From assembly GCA_034717695.1 (NCBI GenBank), contig JAYELS010000026.1, positions 113,264 to 177,263 on the forward strand: a stretch of 64,000 bases of DNA, given 5' to 3'. Both the position numbers and the translations under genes were made by a program. The stretch is from NAT127 sp034717695. GTDB taxonomy: Bacteria > Pseudomonadota > Gammaproteobacteria > Pseudomonadales > Porticoccaceae. How positions within the stretch are numbered: the first letter of the stretch is position 1; every line of letters starts with the position of its first letter. Of this stretch, positions 54,723 to 63,447 are shown piece after piece. The notes under the pieces are model-generated. The model worked only from the letters and a program-made list of their open reading frames with translations. It had not been told where the DNA came from and searched no databases.

Positions 54723-55526
54723 ATGGAACCAATGGTCAATATCGCCCTGCGCGCAGCCCGCAGCGCCGGCGACAAAATCGTTCGCGCGGCGGAACGCATG
54801 GATCTCGTCAAGGTGGACGAAAAAGGCCGCAACGACTTCGTCACCGACGTCGACCGCGCCTCCGAGCAGGAAATCATCAGTCACCTGCAGAAGGCCTACC
54901 CCGACCACCGCATCCTCGGGGAGGAATCGGGCTATATCGGCAACCCGGACAGCGACTATCTGTGGGTCATCGACCCCCTCGACGGGACCACCAACTTTCT
55001 CCGGGGCATTCCCCACTACGCCGTGTCCATTGGTTGCCTCTACAAGGGCAAGCCGGAACACGCGGTGGTGTTCGACCCGGTCAAGCAGGAGGAATTCACC
55101 GCCAGCCGCGGCCGCGGCGCGGTGCTCAACGGCCGTCGCATCCGGGTCACCGGCCGCACCGCCATGGAGGGCGCCCTGTTCGCCACCGGCGTACCCTTCA
55201 GCCTGCCCTCCAGCGCCCACATGGAACCCTACCTGGAGTCCTTCAAGGCCCTGGCGGAGCAATCCTCCGGCATCCGCCGCCTCGGGGTTGCCTCCCTCGA
55301 CCTCGCCTACCTGGCGGCGGGCCGCTTCGACGCCTTCTGGGAAATGCACCTAAAGCCCTGGGACATCGCCGCCGGGGTGCTGCTGGTGAAGGAAGCGGGC
55401 GGCATGATCAGCGACTTCCAGGGCGACAACGGCTATATGGAGAGCGGCCACGTGGTGGCGGCCACCCCCAGGCTGTTCAAGCCGACCCTGCAGGTGGTGC
55501 AGAAGCACCTGGGGTATTTGCGGTAG
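54723..55526 (+). CDS. suhB: Inositol-1-monophosphatase SuhB
   Basis: Mg-dependent phosphatase; SuhB also takes part in rRNA transcription antitermination in enterobacteria. 267 residues; metal-site motifs GEESGYI, WVIDPLDGTTNFLRGIPHY and WDIAAGVLLVKEAGG. ATG at 54723 is used; a second ATG at 54732 (MVNIALRAARSAG) fits the E. coli length of 267 less well. The stop codon is followed at once by repeat element 3. Confidence 0.95.
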   Translation: MEPMVNIALRAARSAGDKIVRAAERMDLVKVDEKGRNDFVTDVDRASEQEIISHLQKAYPDHRILGEESGYIGNPDSDYLWVIDPLDGTTNFLRGIPHYAVSIGCLYKGKPEHAVVFDPVKQEEFTASRGRGAVLNGRRIRVTGRTAMEGALFATGVPFSLPSSAHMEPYLESFKALAEQSSGIRRLGVASLDLAYLAAGRFDAFWEMHLKPWDIAAGVLLVKEAGGMISDFQGDNGYMESGHVVAATPRLFKPTLQVVQKHLGYLR

Positions 55527-55683
55527 GTTTCACTTAACACGTAACAGGTTTCACGTAACACGTTGCACGGGGCGGGCGCTCCGGCACCCGCGGCTTTCGC
55601 TTTGCGGGCAACGAGAGCTGAGCTCGGCATCACCCTCCCACGTGTTACGTGTTACGTGCAACCTGTTACCTGCAACCTGAACC
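55527..55683. repeat. Inverted heptamer-array element 3, after suhB
   Basis: Left array 55527-55568: six 7-bp units in register (GTTTCAC, TTAACAC, GTAACAG, GTTTCAC, GTAACAC, GTTGCAC). Right array 55642-55683: six inverted units (GTGTTAC twice, GTGCAAC, CTGTTAC, CTGCAAC, CTGAACC). Core 55569-55641. The left array starts at the base right after the suhB stop. Confidence 0.82.
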
Positions 55684-55739
55684 GTCACACTCCTGCAAAA
55701 CACCGCCACTAGGGTTCCCGCCAAATCGCGGAGAACCCC

Positions 55740-57455
55740 ATGCTCAACATCGAAGCCTTCCTGCAGGACCGCTACCCCGAGTTCTATCAGCAGCGCCCCC
55801 TTTTGGCCAAGCCCCTCACCCGGGTGCTGCGCCTGCTGTTCCACGAGCAGGAGTTCCAGCAGTTCGCCACCACCTACCCCCACCTGCGGGGCTTCGATTT
55901 TGTCGAGCAGGTGCTCGACTACTTCCAGTTCAGCTTCGCCACCCGGGACAAGGAGCGGGAGCGCATCCCGCCCCGGGGGCGGGTGGTGATCGTCGCCAAT
56001 CACCCCATCGGCTCCCTCGACGGCCTTGCCCTGCTCAAGCTGGTGCGGGCGGTGCGCCCGGACGTGAAGGTGGTGGCCAACGAGATCCTCGGCGCCATCG
56101 AGCCCCTCCACCCCCTGCTGTTGCCGGTGGACAACATGAACGGCAACACCCCGCGCCGCAATCTGGAGGCCATCCTCGCCCACCTCAAGGCGGAGGGCGC
56201 GCTGATCATCTTCCCCGCCGGGGAGGTGTCCCGCCTCGGCGCCAAGGGTGTGCGGGACGGCAAGTGGCAGTCCGGCTTCCTGCGCATCGCCAGCGCCTGC
56301 AACGCGCCGATCCTCCCGGTGTTCGTCGACGCCCGCAACTCCGGGCTGTTCTACGCCCTGTCGTTTCTGGCGCGCCCGATCTCCACCCTGTGGCTGGTGC
56401 GGGAGATGTTCAAGCACGCCCGCAACTGCGTGGATATCCGCATCGGCCAGCCGGTGCCCTTCGACAGCTACCAGCGGGTGGCGGTGTCCCCGAAGGAGAA
56501 GGCCCAGCTGTTCCGCCGCCACCTGTACCGCATGGGCCAGGACAAGGACGGGGTGTTCGCCACCGAGGAGGCCATTGCCCACCCGGAGAACCGGGTCGCC
56601 CTCAGGGAAGAGGTGCGCCGCTGCGAGCGGCTTGGGGAAACGGGGGACGGCAAGCAGATCTACCTGTACCGCTACCAGCCCGACTCCAGCATCCTCCGGG
56701 AGATCGGGCGCCTCAGGGAGCTGACCTTCCGCGCCGTGGGGGAAGGCACCGGCCAGCGCCGCGACACCGACCGCTACGACCAGCACTACTTCCACCTGAT
56801 CCTATGGGACGACCAGGAGCTTGAAATCGCCGGCGCCTACCGCTTCGGCGACGCCCGCCCCGGGGCGGCGCAACTGGGCCGCGATCACCTCTACTGCGCC
56901 ACCCTGTTCAACTTCGGCGACGCGGCCCGCCCCTTTCTGGAGCAGGGGCTGGAACTGGGGCGCAGCTTCGTCCAGCCCAAGTACTGGGGCAAGCGCAGCC
57001 TCGACTACCTGTGGTTCGGCATCGGTGCCTTCCTGCGCCGCCACCCGGAATACCGCTACCTGTTCGGCCCGGTGTCCATCAGCAACAGCTACCCCCGCCA
57101 GGCGGTGGAGATGCTGGTGCACTTCTACGCCGCCCACTTCCCCGACGGCGACGGCCTCGCCACCGCCAACCTCCCCTATGCCATTCCCCCCCGCCGCCGC
57201 GAGGAGCTGGCGGCACTGTTCCCCGGCAAGGACTACCGGGAAGAGTTCTCCCTGCTCAAGAACATGCTGAGCCACATGAACCTGACGGTGCCCACCCTCT
57301 ACAAGCAGTACCCGGAGACCTTCGAGGACGACGGCGTGCGCTTTGCCGCCTTCAACGTCGACCCGGCCTTCGGCGACTGCGTGGACGGCCTGATCCTGGT
57401 GGACATGGCGCGCATCAAGGACAGGAAGCGGGAGCGGTATATGGGGTTGCCGTAG
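55740..57455 (+). CDS. Two-domain acyltransferase, OlsF-like (ornithine lipid synthesis)
   Basis: 571 residues joining two acyltransferase domains. Residues about 60-290 form a PlsC-type O-acyltransferase with NHPIGSLDG (His88, Asp94) and FPAGEVSR. From about 325 to the end is a GNAT/hemolysin-like N-acyltransferase (RLRELTFRAVGEGTGQRRDTDRYD, FNFGDAARPFLEQGLELGRSFV). This order and length match OlsF of Serratia, which makes ornithine lipids by adding both acyl chains. The lipid product here is inferred; another amino-acid lipid is possible. Flanked on both sides by heptamer repeat elements. Confidence 0.75.
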   Translation: MLNIEAFLQDRYPEFYQQRPLLAKPLTRVLRLLFHEQEFQQFATTYPHLRGFDFVEQVLDYFQFSFATRDKERERIPPRGRVVIVANHPIGSLDGLALLKLVRAVRPDVKVVANEILGAIEPLHPLLLPVDNMNGNTPRRNLEAILAHLKAEGALIIFPAGEVSRLGAKGVRDGKWQSGFLRIASACNAPILPVFVDARNSGLFYALSFLARPISTLWLVREMFKHARNCVDIRIGQPVPFDSYQRVAVSPKEKAQLFRRHLYRMGQDKDGVFATEEAIAHPENRVALREEVRRCERLGETGDGKQIYLYRYQPDSSILREIGRLRELTFRAVGEGTGQRRDTDRYDQHYFHLILWDDQELEIAGAYRFGDARPGAAQLGRDHLYCATLFNFGDAARPFLEQGLELGRSFVQPKYWGKRSLDYLWFGIGAFLRRHPEYRYLFGPVSISNSYPRQAVEMLVHFYAAHFPDGDGLATANLPYAIPPRRREELAALFPGKDYREEFSLLKNMLSHMNLTVPTLYKQYPETFEDDGVRFAAFNVDPAFGDCVDGLILVDMARIKDRKRERYMGLP

Positions 57456-57456
57456 C

Positions 57457-57640
57457 AGGTTGCAGGTTGCAGGTTGCAGGTTGCAGGTTGCAACTGGGTG
57501 CCGCTTGCGACAGACATCTAAGGCGGAGTTATCTCTCTACACTTGGGCCGGCGGTGAGCGGACGCGGGCTTTTGCGTGAAACCTGAACCCTGAACCCTGA
57601 ACCCTGAACCCTGAAACCTGCAACCCGCTACGTGAAACCC
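57457..57640. repeat. Inverted heptamer-array element 4, before ubiE
   Basis: Left array 57457-57491: five copies of AGGTTGC. Right array 57578-57640: nine 7-bp units in exact register (GAAACCT, GAACCCT four times, GAAACCT, GCAACCC, GCTACGT, GAAACCC). The core ends GGGCTTTTGCGT, which is the same as the core end of element 1 on the other strand. Starts one base after the stop of the acyltransferase gene; the right array runs to 13 bases before the likely ubiE -10 (TACAAT at 57653). Confidence 0.85.
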
Positions 57641-57683
57641 AAATCCCCGGTGTACAATTCCGCCCTCTTTCGGAGGGCGGTCC

Positions 57684-58433
57684 ATGAGCGAGGACAAGTA
57701 CACCCATTTCGGGTTCAAGCAGGTGCCGGTGGCGGAAAAGGCCAGCCATGTCTCCCGGGTGTTCCACTCCGTGGCCGCCAAGTACGATCTGATGAACGAC
57801 CTGATGTCGGGGGGCATCCACCGCCTGTGGAAGCACTTCACCATCGAGATGTCCGGTGTGCGCCCGGGCCAGCGGGTACTGGACATCGCCGGCGGCACCG
57901 GCGACCTGACCGCCAAGTTCGCCCGCCTCGTCGGCCCCGAGGGGCTGGTGGTGCTGGCGGATATCAACGACTCCATGCTGCGGGTCGGCCGCGACAAGCT
58001 CATCGACCACGGCACCGCCGGCAACGTGGTGTTTGCCCAGGCGGACGCCCAGTACCTGCCCTTTCCCGATAACAGCTTCGACTGCATCACCATCGCCTTT
58101 GGCCTGCGCAATGTCACCGACAAGGACCTCGCTCTGGCCTCCATGCTGCGGGTGCTGAAACCGGGCGGCCGACTGCTGGTGCTGGAGTTCTCCAAGCCCG
58201 TGGCCGAGCCCCTCGAAAAACTCTACGACTTCTACTCGTTCCGGATCCTGCCCACCATGGGCAAGCTGGTGGCCAACGACGCCGACAGCTACCGCTACCT
58301 GGCGGAATCCATCCGCATGCACCCCGACCAGGAGACCCTCAAGGGGATGATGGAAAACGCCGGCTTCGCGCGCTGCGAGTACCACAACCTCACCGGCGGC
58401 ATCGTCGCCCTCCACAAGGGCATCAAGCCTTGA
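57684..58433 (+). CDS. ubiE: Ubiquinone/menaquinone C-methyltransferase UbiE
   Basis: SAM-dependent C-methylation in ubiquinone (and menaquinone) synthesis. 249 residues; THFGFKQVPVAEKASHVSRVFHSVA at the N-terminus and motif I DIAGGTGDLTAKFA. GGAGGGCGG precedes the ATG. Leads ubiE-ubiJ-ubiB. Confidence 0.96.
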   Translation: MSEDKYTHFGFKQVPVAEKASHVSRVFHSVAAKYDLMNDLMSGGIHRLWKHFTIEMSGVRPGQRVLDIAGGTGDLTAKFARLVGPEGLVVLADINDSMLRVGRDKLIDHGTAGNVVFAQADAQYLPFPDNSFDCITIAFGLRNVTDKDLALASMLRVLKPGGRLLVLEFSKPVAEPLEKLYDFYSFRILPTMGKLVANDADSYRYLAESIRMHPDQETLKGMMENAGFARCEYHNLTGGIVALHKGIKP

Positions 58434-59053
58434 TCGGCACCCTCGCCCTCGGCCCCGTGGCGGCCCTGGTCAACCACGCCCTGGCGTTCGACCCGGCGAG
58501 CCGCGCCGCCCTCGCCCGCCTCGCCGGGCGCCCCCTGGCGGTGCGCTGCACTTTCCCGGCCCTGGAACTGGGCGCGGTGTTCGACGACAGCGGCGCGCTG
58601 ATCCTCACCCCGGGCATGCCGGAGGGCGCCGAAACCTGCCTCAAGGGCAGCGCCCTGGCCCTCGCCCGCCTCGCCGCCAACAGCAACGCCGGGGTGACCC
58701 TGGCCGGCAGCGGCGTCGAGATGACCGGCAGCCAGGCCCTGCTGCAGGATATGCGCGCCGTGCTCGGCACGCTGGATATCGACTGGGAAGCGGCCCTCGC
58801 TGGCCTGATCGGGGATGTTCCCGCCCATCTCGCCGCCGAGGCGGTCCGCGCCGGCACCGGCTGGCAGCGCCAGGCGGCGGGCCGCGCCTTCTCCGGCGGG
58901 GCGGAATTCCTCCGGGAAGAAGCCGCCATCGTGGTGGGCCGCCGGGAGTTCGCCCCCTGGGCGAGCGCGGTCTCGCAACTTGCCGAGGACACCGACCGGC
59001 TGGCGGCGCGGGTCGCACGGCTGGCCCGGCGCCTTGCCGAGGACGGCCGCTGA
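58430..59053 (+). CDS. ubiJ: Ubiquinone biosynthesis accessory factor UbiJ
   Basis: 207 residues with an SCP2-type lipid-binding domain (about 20-115, LTPGMPEGAETCLKGSALALARL) and a C-terminal amphipathic helix (DTDRLAARVARLARRL). It organises the soluble Ubi complex. The start is TTG at 58430, overlapping the ubiE stop (TTGA). Always between ubiE and ubiB. Confidence 0.92.
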   Translation: MIGTLALGPVAALVNHALAFDPASRAALARLAGRPLAVRCTFPALELGAVFDDSGALILTPGMPEGAETCLKGSALALARLAANSNAGVTLAGSGVEMTGSQALLQDMRAVLGTLDIDWEAALAGLIGDVPAHLAAEAVRAGTGWQRQAAGRAFSGGAEFLREEAAIVVGRREFAPWASAVSQLAEDTDRLAARVARLARRLAEDGR

Positions 59054-60681
59054 TGGCGCGCCTGTCCCGCCTTGCCACCATCCTCCGGGTCGCCGCCCGC
59101 TACCGCCTCGACACCTTCCTCCGGGACGGCGTCGAGCTCGGGGGCCCGCGCCTGCCGATGGGCGCCCGGCTGCTGGCCCGCGCCACCGCCCTGCTGCCCG
59201 CCCCCAAGGCCCCCCGGGGGGAGCGCCTGCGCCGCGCCCTGGAGGACCTCGGCCCCATCTTCATCAAGTTCGGCCAGCTGCTCTCCACCCGCCCCGACCT
59301 GATTCCGGCGGATATCTGCCGGGAGCTGGACCGCCTCCAGGACCGGGTGCCCCCCTTCCCCTCCGACCAGTTCATCGCCATCGTCGAGGGTGCCCTCAAG
59401 GGCAAGGTGGCGGACCTCTTTCAGCGCTTCGACGAGACACCCCTCGCCTCCGCCTCGGTGGCCCAGGTCCACGGCGCGCAGCTGATGGATGGCCGCGAGG
59501 TGGTGGTGAAGGCCATCCGCCCCGGCATCGAACAGATCATCGGCGAGGACATCGACCTGCTGTTCAGCCTCGCCCGCTGGGTGGAGCGCAACAGCCTCCA
59601 GGGCCGGCGCCTGCACCCGGTGGAGATCGTCGCGGACTACAGACACACCATCTTCGACGAGCTGAACCTGCAGCGGGAGGCCGCCAACGCCTCCCTGCTG
59701 CGCCGCAACTTTCTCAACTCGCCGCTGCTCTACGTGCCCGAGGTGCACTGGCCGCTGACCAACGAGAAGGTGATGGTCAGCGAGCGCATCCACGCCGCGC
59801 CGGTCACCGACCTGCCCTATCTCCAGTCCCGCAACACTGACATGAAGGTGCTCGCCGAGCGGGGGGTGGAGATCTTCTTCACCCAGGTGTTCGAGCACAA
59901 CTTCTTCCACGCCGACATGCACCCGGGGAACATCTTCGTCGACGCCAGCGACCCGGCGCGCCCCCGCTACCTGGCGGTGGATTGCGCCATCGTCGGCTCC
60001 CTCACCGACGAGGACCGCTACTACCTGGCCCGCAACCTGGTGGCCATCTTCCGCCGCGACTACCGCCAGGTGGCGGAGCTCCACGTGCTGTCCGGCTGGG
60101 TGCCGGAGAAGACCCCCATCAACGCGTTCGAATCGGCCATCCGCACCGTGTGCGAGCCCATCTTCGAGCGGCCCCTCAAGGACATCTCCTTCGGCCAGGT
60201 GCTGGTGAGCCTGTTCCGCACCGCCCAGCGCTTCGACATGGAGGTGCAGCCCGCCCTGGTGCTGCTGCAAAAGACCCTGCTCAACATCGAGGGCCTCGGC
60301 CGCCAGCTCTATCCCGACCTGGATTTGTGGACCACCGCCCACCCCTTCCTCGAAAAGTGGCTGAAGCGCCGTTTCCGCCCCGAGGCCCTGCTGGCGCGTC
60401 TGAAGCGCCACGGGCCGGAGTGGCTCGAACAGTTCCCGGAGATTCCCCAGCTGGTGTACCAGACCCTGGAGCTGTCCCGTCACCGCGACAGGGCCGCCCC
60501 GGCCCCCGTACCCACAGCGTCGAGCCGCCCCCGGGGCCGCGCCCGCCTGGTGGTGGCCAGCGCCCTGATGGGCATCGGTGCGGGCTCGGCGTTCCCCCAG
60601 TGGAGCGAGGCGGTGGCCGGCCTGCCCACCGCGAGCCTGGCGCTGTTCGCCGCCGGAGCCCTGTTATTGCTGTTGCGCTAG
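59053..60681 (+). CDS. ubiB: Ubiquinone biosynthesis kinase-like protein UbiB
   Basis: Atypical ADCK/ABC1 kinase-like ATPase. 542 residues; KFGQLLSTRPDLIP (KxGQ motif), ASVAQVHGA (alanine-rich loop), FFHADMHPGNIFV and VDCAIVG in the metal site. Two hydrophobic segments at the C-terminus (about 500-540) anchor it in the membrane. Start shares a base with the ubiJ stop. Confidence 0.95.
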   Translation: MARLSRLATILRVAARYRLDTFLRDGVELGGPRLPMGARLLARATALLPAPKAPRGERLRRALEDLGPIFIKFGQLLSTRPDLIPADICRELDRLQDRVPPFPSDQFIAIVEGALKGKVADLFQRFDETPLASASVAQVHGAQLMDGREVVVKAIRPGIEQIIGEDIDLLFSLARWVERNSLQGRRLHPVEIVADYRHTIFDELNLQREAANASLLRRNFLNSPLLYVPEVHWPLTNEKVMVSERIHAAPVTDLPYLQSRNTDMKVLAERGVEIFFTQVFEHNFFHADMHPGNIFVDASDPARPRYLAVDCAIVGSLTDEDRYYLARNLVAIFRRDYRQVAELHVLSGWVPEKTPINAFESAIRTVCEPIFERPLKDISFGQVLVSLFRTAQRFDMEVQPALVLLQKTLLNIEGLGRQLYPDLDLWTTAHPFLEKWLKRRFRPEALLARLKRHGPEWLEQFPEIPQLVYQTLELSRHRDRAAPAPVPTASSRPRGRARLVVASALMGIGAGSAFPQWSEAVAGLPTASLALFAAGALLLLLR

Positions 60682-60696
60682 GAGCATAATCGCGCC

Positions 60697-61083
60697 ATGA
60701 CTTCCGACTTCATTGAACAGGTGGCCTGGGATGCCAACGGGCTCGCCCCCGCCATCGCCCAGGATGCCGCCAGCGGCCGCATCCTCATGGTGGCGTGGAT
60801 GAACCGCGAGGCCCTCGCCCTCACCGCCCGGGACGGCCACGCGGTGTACTGGTCCCGCTCCCGCAAGAAGCTGTGGCACAAGGGCGAGGAATCCGGCCAC
60901 CGCCAGTTGATCAGGGATATCCGCCTCGACTGCGACGGCGACGTCATCCTCCTCAGCGTCGAGCAGCAGGGGGGCATCGCCTGCCACACCGGGCGGGAAT
61001 CCTGTTTTTTCCGCACCCTCGACAACGGCGAATGGAAGGTGACCGACCCGGTGCTGAAGGACCCGGAGAGCATCTACCGATGA
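60697..61083 (+). CDS. hisI: Phosphoribosyl-AMP cyclohydrolase
   Basis: Third step of histidine synthesis. 128 residues; MVAWMNREALALT, the zinc-site region LDCDGDVILLSVEQQGGIACHTGRESCFF. The separate hisI and hisE next to tat is the Pseudomonas arrangement, unlike the fused enterobacterial enzyme. Confidence 0.95.
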   Translation: MTSDFIEQVAWDANGLAPAIAQDAASGRILMVAWMNREALALTARDGHAVYWSRSRKKLWHKGEESGHRQLIRDIRLDCDGDVILLSVEQQGGIACHTGRESCFFRTLDNGEWKVTDPVLKDPESIYR

Positions 61084-61412
61084 ACGACGTGCTTGCCGAA
61101 CTCACCGCCATCATCGAATCCCGCCGCCATGGGGACCCGGCCAGCTCCTACGTGGCCAGCCTGCACGCCAAGGGGCTCAACAAGATCCTGGAAAAGGTGG
61201 GCGAGGAAGCGGTGGAAACCATCCTCGCCGCCCGCGATGCCGCCGACAGCGGCGATACCAGCGCACTGATCGGCGAGACCGCCGACCTGTGGTTCCACAG
61301 CCTGGTGATGCTCTCCCACCTGGGGGAGGACGCCTCCAAGGTGCTCGCCGAACTGCAGCGGCGCTTCAATATCTCTGGCCTCGATGAAAAGGCCAGCCGC
61401 ACACCATCATAA
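61080..61412 (+). CDS. hisE: Phosphoribosyl-ATP pyrophosphatase
   Basis: Second step of histidine synthesis. 110 residues from ATG at 61080, overlapping the hisI stop by four bases. MazG-like core GLNKILEKVGEEAVETILAA and ETADLWFHSLVML. Confidence 0.95.
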   Translation: MNDVLAELTAIIESRRHGDPASSYVASLHAKGLNKILEKVGEEAVETILAARDAADSGDTSALIGETADLWFHSLVMLSHLGEDASKVLAELQRRFNISGLDEKASRTPS

Positions 61413-61424
61413 GAGGATAGAGAC

Positions 61425-61667
61425 ATGGGTTTGGGTGGTATCAGCATCTGGCAACTCCTGATCATTCTGGCGATCGTCATCCTGATTTTCGGCACCAAGC
61501 GCCTCAAGGGCCTGGGGGGCGATCTCGGCGGTGCCATCAAGAGCTTTCGCAAGGCGGTGAGTGACGGCGAAACCAAGGAAGAGGACAAGGACAGCGCCAA
61601 GCTCAACCAGGAAAAGACCACCGCCGAGGGCGCAAGCCAGGCGGAAAAGTCCGAAACCCGGCAGTAA
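61425..61667 (+). CDS. tatA: Sec-independent translocase subunit TatA
   Basis: 80 residues: N-terminal transmembrane helix (ISIWQLLIILAIVILIFG), FGTKRLKGLGGDLG hinge and amphipathic helix, charged tail. Forms the pore for folded proteins. GAGGATAGAGAC precedes the ATG. First of tatABC. Confidence 0.95.
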   Translation: MGLGGISIWQLLIILAIVILIFGTKRLKGLGGDLGGAIKSFRKAVSDGETKEEDKDSAKLNQEKTTAEGASQAEKSETRQ

Positions 61668-61717
61668 CGTCCCGGTGACTCCAGGCGCCGCCCCCAAGGC
61701 CCCATGGCCTTTCCGCC

Positions 61718-62107
61718 ATGTTTGATATCGGCTTCTCGGAATTGCTGCTGATCGCCGTGATCGCCCTGGTGGTGATCGGCCCCAAGCGCCTGCCGGAAAC
61801 CGTGCGCTTCGCGGGGCTGTGGATCGGCCGCATCAAGCGCACCCTGAGCCGCGCCTACCAGGAGATGGACAAGGAGCTCGGCCTCGACGACATCCGCCGC
61901 CAGCTCCACAACGAGGAAGTGCTGCGCTCCATCGAGGAGCACAAGCGCCGCATCGAGGCAGAGATCCGCGCCGGCACCAGCGAAGCGCCGGCCGACAAGA
62001 TCGCCCCGGACAGCGCCACTGAGCCTGCCGCGCCCCCAACTGCCGCGCCCGCCGCCCGGGACGACCGCCCCGCGGGCATCACCCAGGGAGAAAAGACCGG
62101 TGGCTGA
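61718..62107 (+). CDS. tatB: Sec-independent translocase subunit TatB
   Basis: 129 residues: MFDIGFSELLLIAVIALVVIGPKRLPE transmembrane/hinge part, amphipathic helix and a long polar Ala/Pro tail. Part of the signal-peptide receptor with TatC. Confidence 0.95.
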   Translation: MFDIGFSELLLIAVIALVVIGPKRLPETVRFAGLWIGRIKRTLSRAYQEMDKELGLDDIRRQLHNEEVLRSIEEHKRRIEAEIRAGTSEAPADKIAPDSATEPAAPPTAAPAARDDRPAGITQGEKTGG

Positions 62108-62861
62108 GGACGAACACACCGACCGCGAACAGCCACTGATCGCCCACCTGCTGGAATTGCGCGACCGGCTGCTCAAGATCATCGGCTCCGTGCTGATCGT
62201 CTTTCTCTGCCTGTTCTACTTCAGCAACGACATCTACCGCTTCGTGTCCGCGCCGCTGGTGGCGCTGTTGCCGGAAAACAGCTCGATGATCGCCACCGAC
62301 GTGGCATCCCCCTTCTTCGCCCCCTTCAAGCTGACCATGGTGGTGTCGCTGCTGCTGGCGATGCCGGCGGTGCTCTACCAGGTGTGGGCCTTCGTCGCCC
62401 CCGGCCTCTACAGCCGCGAGAAGCGCCTGGTGCTGCCCCTGTTCGTCTCCAGCGTGCTGCTCTTCTACCTCGGCATCGCCTTCGCCTACTACGTGGTGTT
62501 TCCCATCATCTTCGGGTTTTTCACCAGCGCGGCGCCGGAGAACGTGACGGTGATGACCGATATCAGCAGTTACCTGAATTTCGCCCTCACCCTGTTCTTC
62601 GCCTTTGGCGTCACCTTCGAGATACCGGTGGCGGTGGTGATCCTCTGCTGGATGGGCATCATCCGCCCCGCGACCCTGGCCAACAAGCGGCCCTACGTGG
62701 TGGTGTGCTGCTTCGTGGTGGGCATGCTGCTGACGCCACCGGACATACTGTCCCAGTCCCTGCTGGCGATTCCGATGTGGCTGCTGTTCGAGGTGGGGCT
62801 GGTGTTCGGCCGGCTGGTGGCACCGGCCGAGGACGGGGAGGAGAGCAGCGCCGTCAACTGA
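62100..62861 (+). CDS. tatC: Sec-independent translocase subunit TatC
   Basis: 253 residues with six transmembrane helices. Signal-peptide receptor; HLLELRDRLLKIIG near the N-terminus and the conserved FVAPGLYSREKRL loop. GTG start at 62100 overlaps the tatB stop. Ends convergently with the next gene, the stop codons overlapping by eight bases. Confidence 0.95.
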   Translation: MAEDEHTDREQPLIAHLLELRDRLLKIIGSVLIVFLCLFYFSNDIYRFVSAPLVALLPENSSMIATDVASPFFAPFKLTMVVSLLLAMPAVLYQVWAFVAPGLYSREKRLVLPLFVSSVLLFYLGIAFAYYVVFPIIFGFFTSAAPENVTVMTDISSYLNFALTLFFAFGVTFEIPVAVVILCWMGIIRPATLANKRPYVVVCCFVVGMLLTPPDILSQSLLAIPMWLLFEVGLVFGRLVAPAEDGEESSAVN

Positions 62862-63132
62862 TATGGCGGTCGAGGTAGTCCTCCACCTCGCTTTTGATCT
62901 TGCCCTTGAACATCCCCATCATCATGCCGAGCTTAACATCCACCTTCACCTCCGAGGGGCCGCAGGCCACGCAGGCATTGAGCCCGCCGCTGTAGTCGTA
63001 GTGGATCTCGTTGCCCTCCCAGCGGTAACTGCCGCCGAACTTCTCCACCAGCTTGTCCGCCAGGGCCTCGATCTCGGTTTTCAACTGCTCCGCCGCCATG
63101 GTGTGGCCGCGCTTGATGGTGATGGTGCTCAT
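62854..63132 (-). CDS. Polyhydroxyalkanoic acid system family protein
   Basis: 92 residues from ATG at 63132 (MSTITIKRGHTMAAEQLKTE). The pattern ALADKLVEKFGGSYRWEGNEIHYDYSGGLNA and LGMMMGMFKGKIKSEVEDYLD fits the small family often called PHA granule region proteins. Its role is not established; the presence of phaB-phaC at 31-34 kb is consistent. Confidence 0.8.
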   Translation of the reverse strand: MSTITIKRGHTMAAEQLKTEIEALADKLVEKFGGSYRWEGNEIHYDYSGGLNACVACGPSEVKVDVKLGMMMGMFKGKIKSEVEDYLDRHIS

Positions 63133-63447
63133 GCTCTTTTCCCAGGTAATGGCGATGGAAAGCCGTTGTAACCGCCCCGGGCCGGGAAAGCAAGAGCCCG
63201 GCGCCACGGCATGGCGGTTGCCGTAGTCAGGCTAGGGTTGCTGGTCGCTTGCAAACCACTTGTGTCGGTACAGTGGCAGATAGTGGCTAGGTTGCCATGC
63301 CACCAACTGGCTATACCTGGCCTCAGCTGTGCGAACGTGGAGTAGATCTTCCAACCGGGTTGTTACTCTGACCCCGATCTCCTACCGTGAGGGGCGCGGA
63401 GACAGCAAGCGAAGTTTGCTGGCCAAGATTCCCTCTCGAAGCGATCG
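63133..63447. other. Intergenic stretch at the island boundary
   Basis: 315 bases without a convincing gene. GC content falls from left to right. I see no tRNA gene, no clear inverted repeat and no protein with recognisable features; short open frames here do not look coding. Confidence 0.5.

Noticed and set aside
63133..63447. A tRNA gene or attachment site at the island boundary
   Set aside because: I looked for cloverleaf arms and a TTCRANNC T-loop and found none; no direct repeat stands out within the window.
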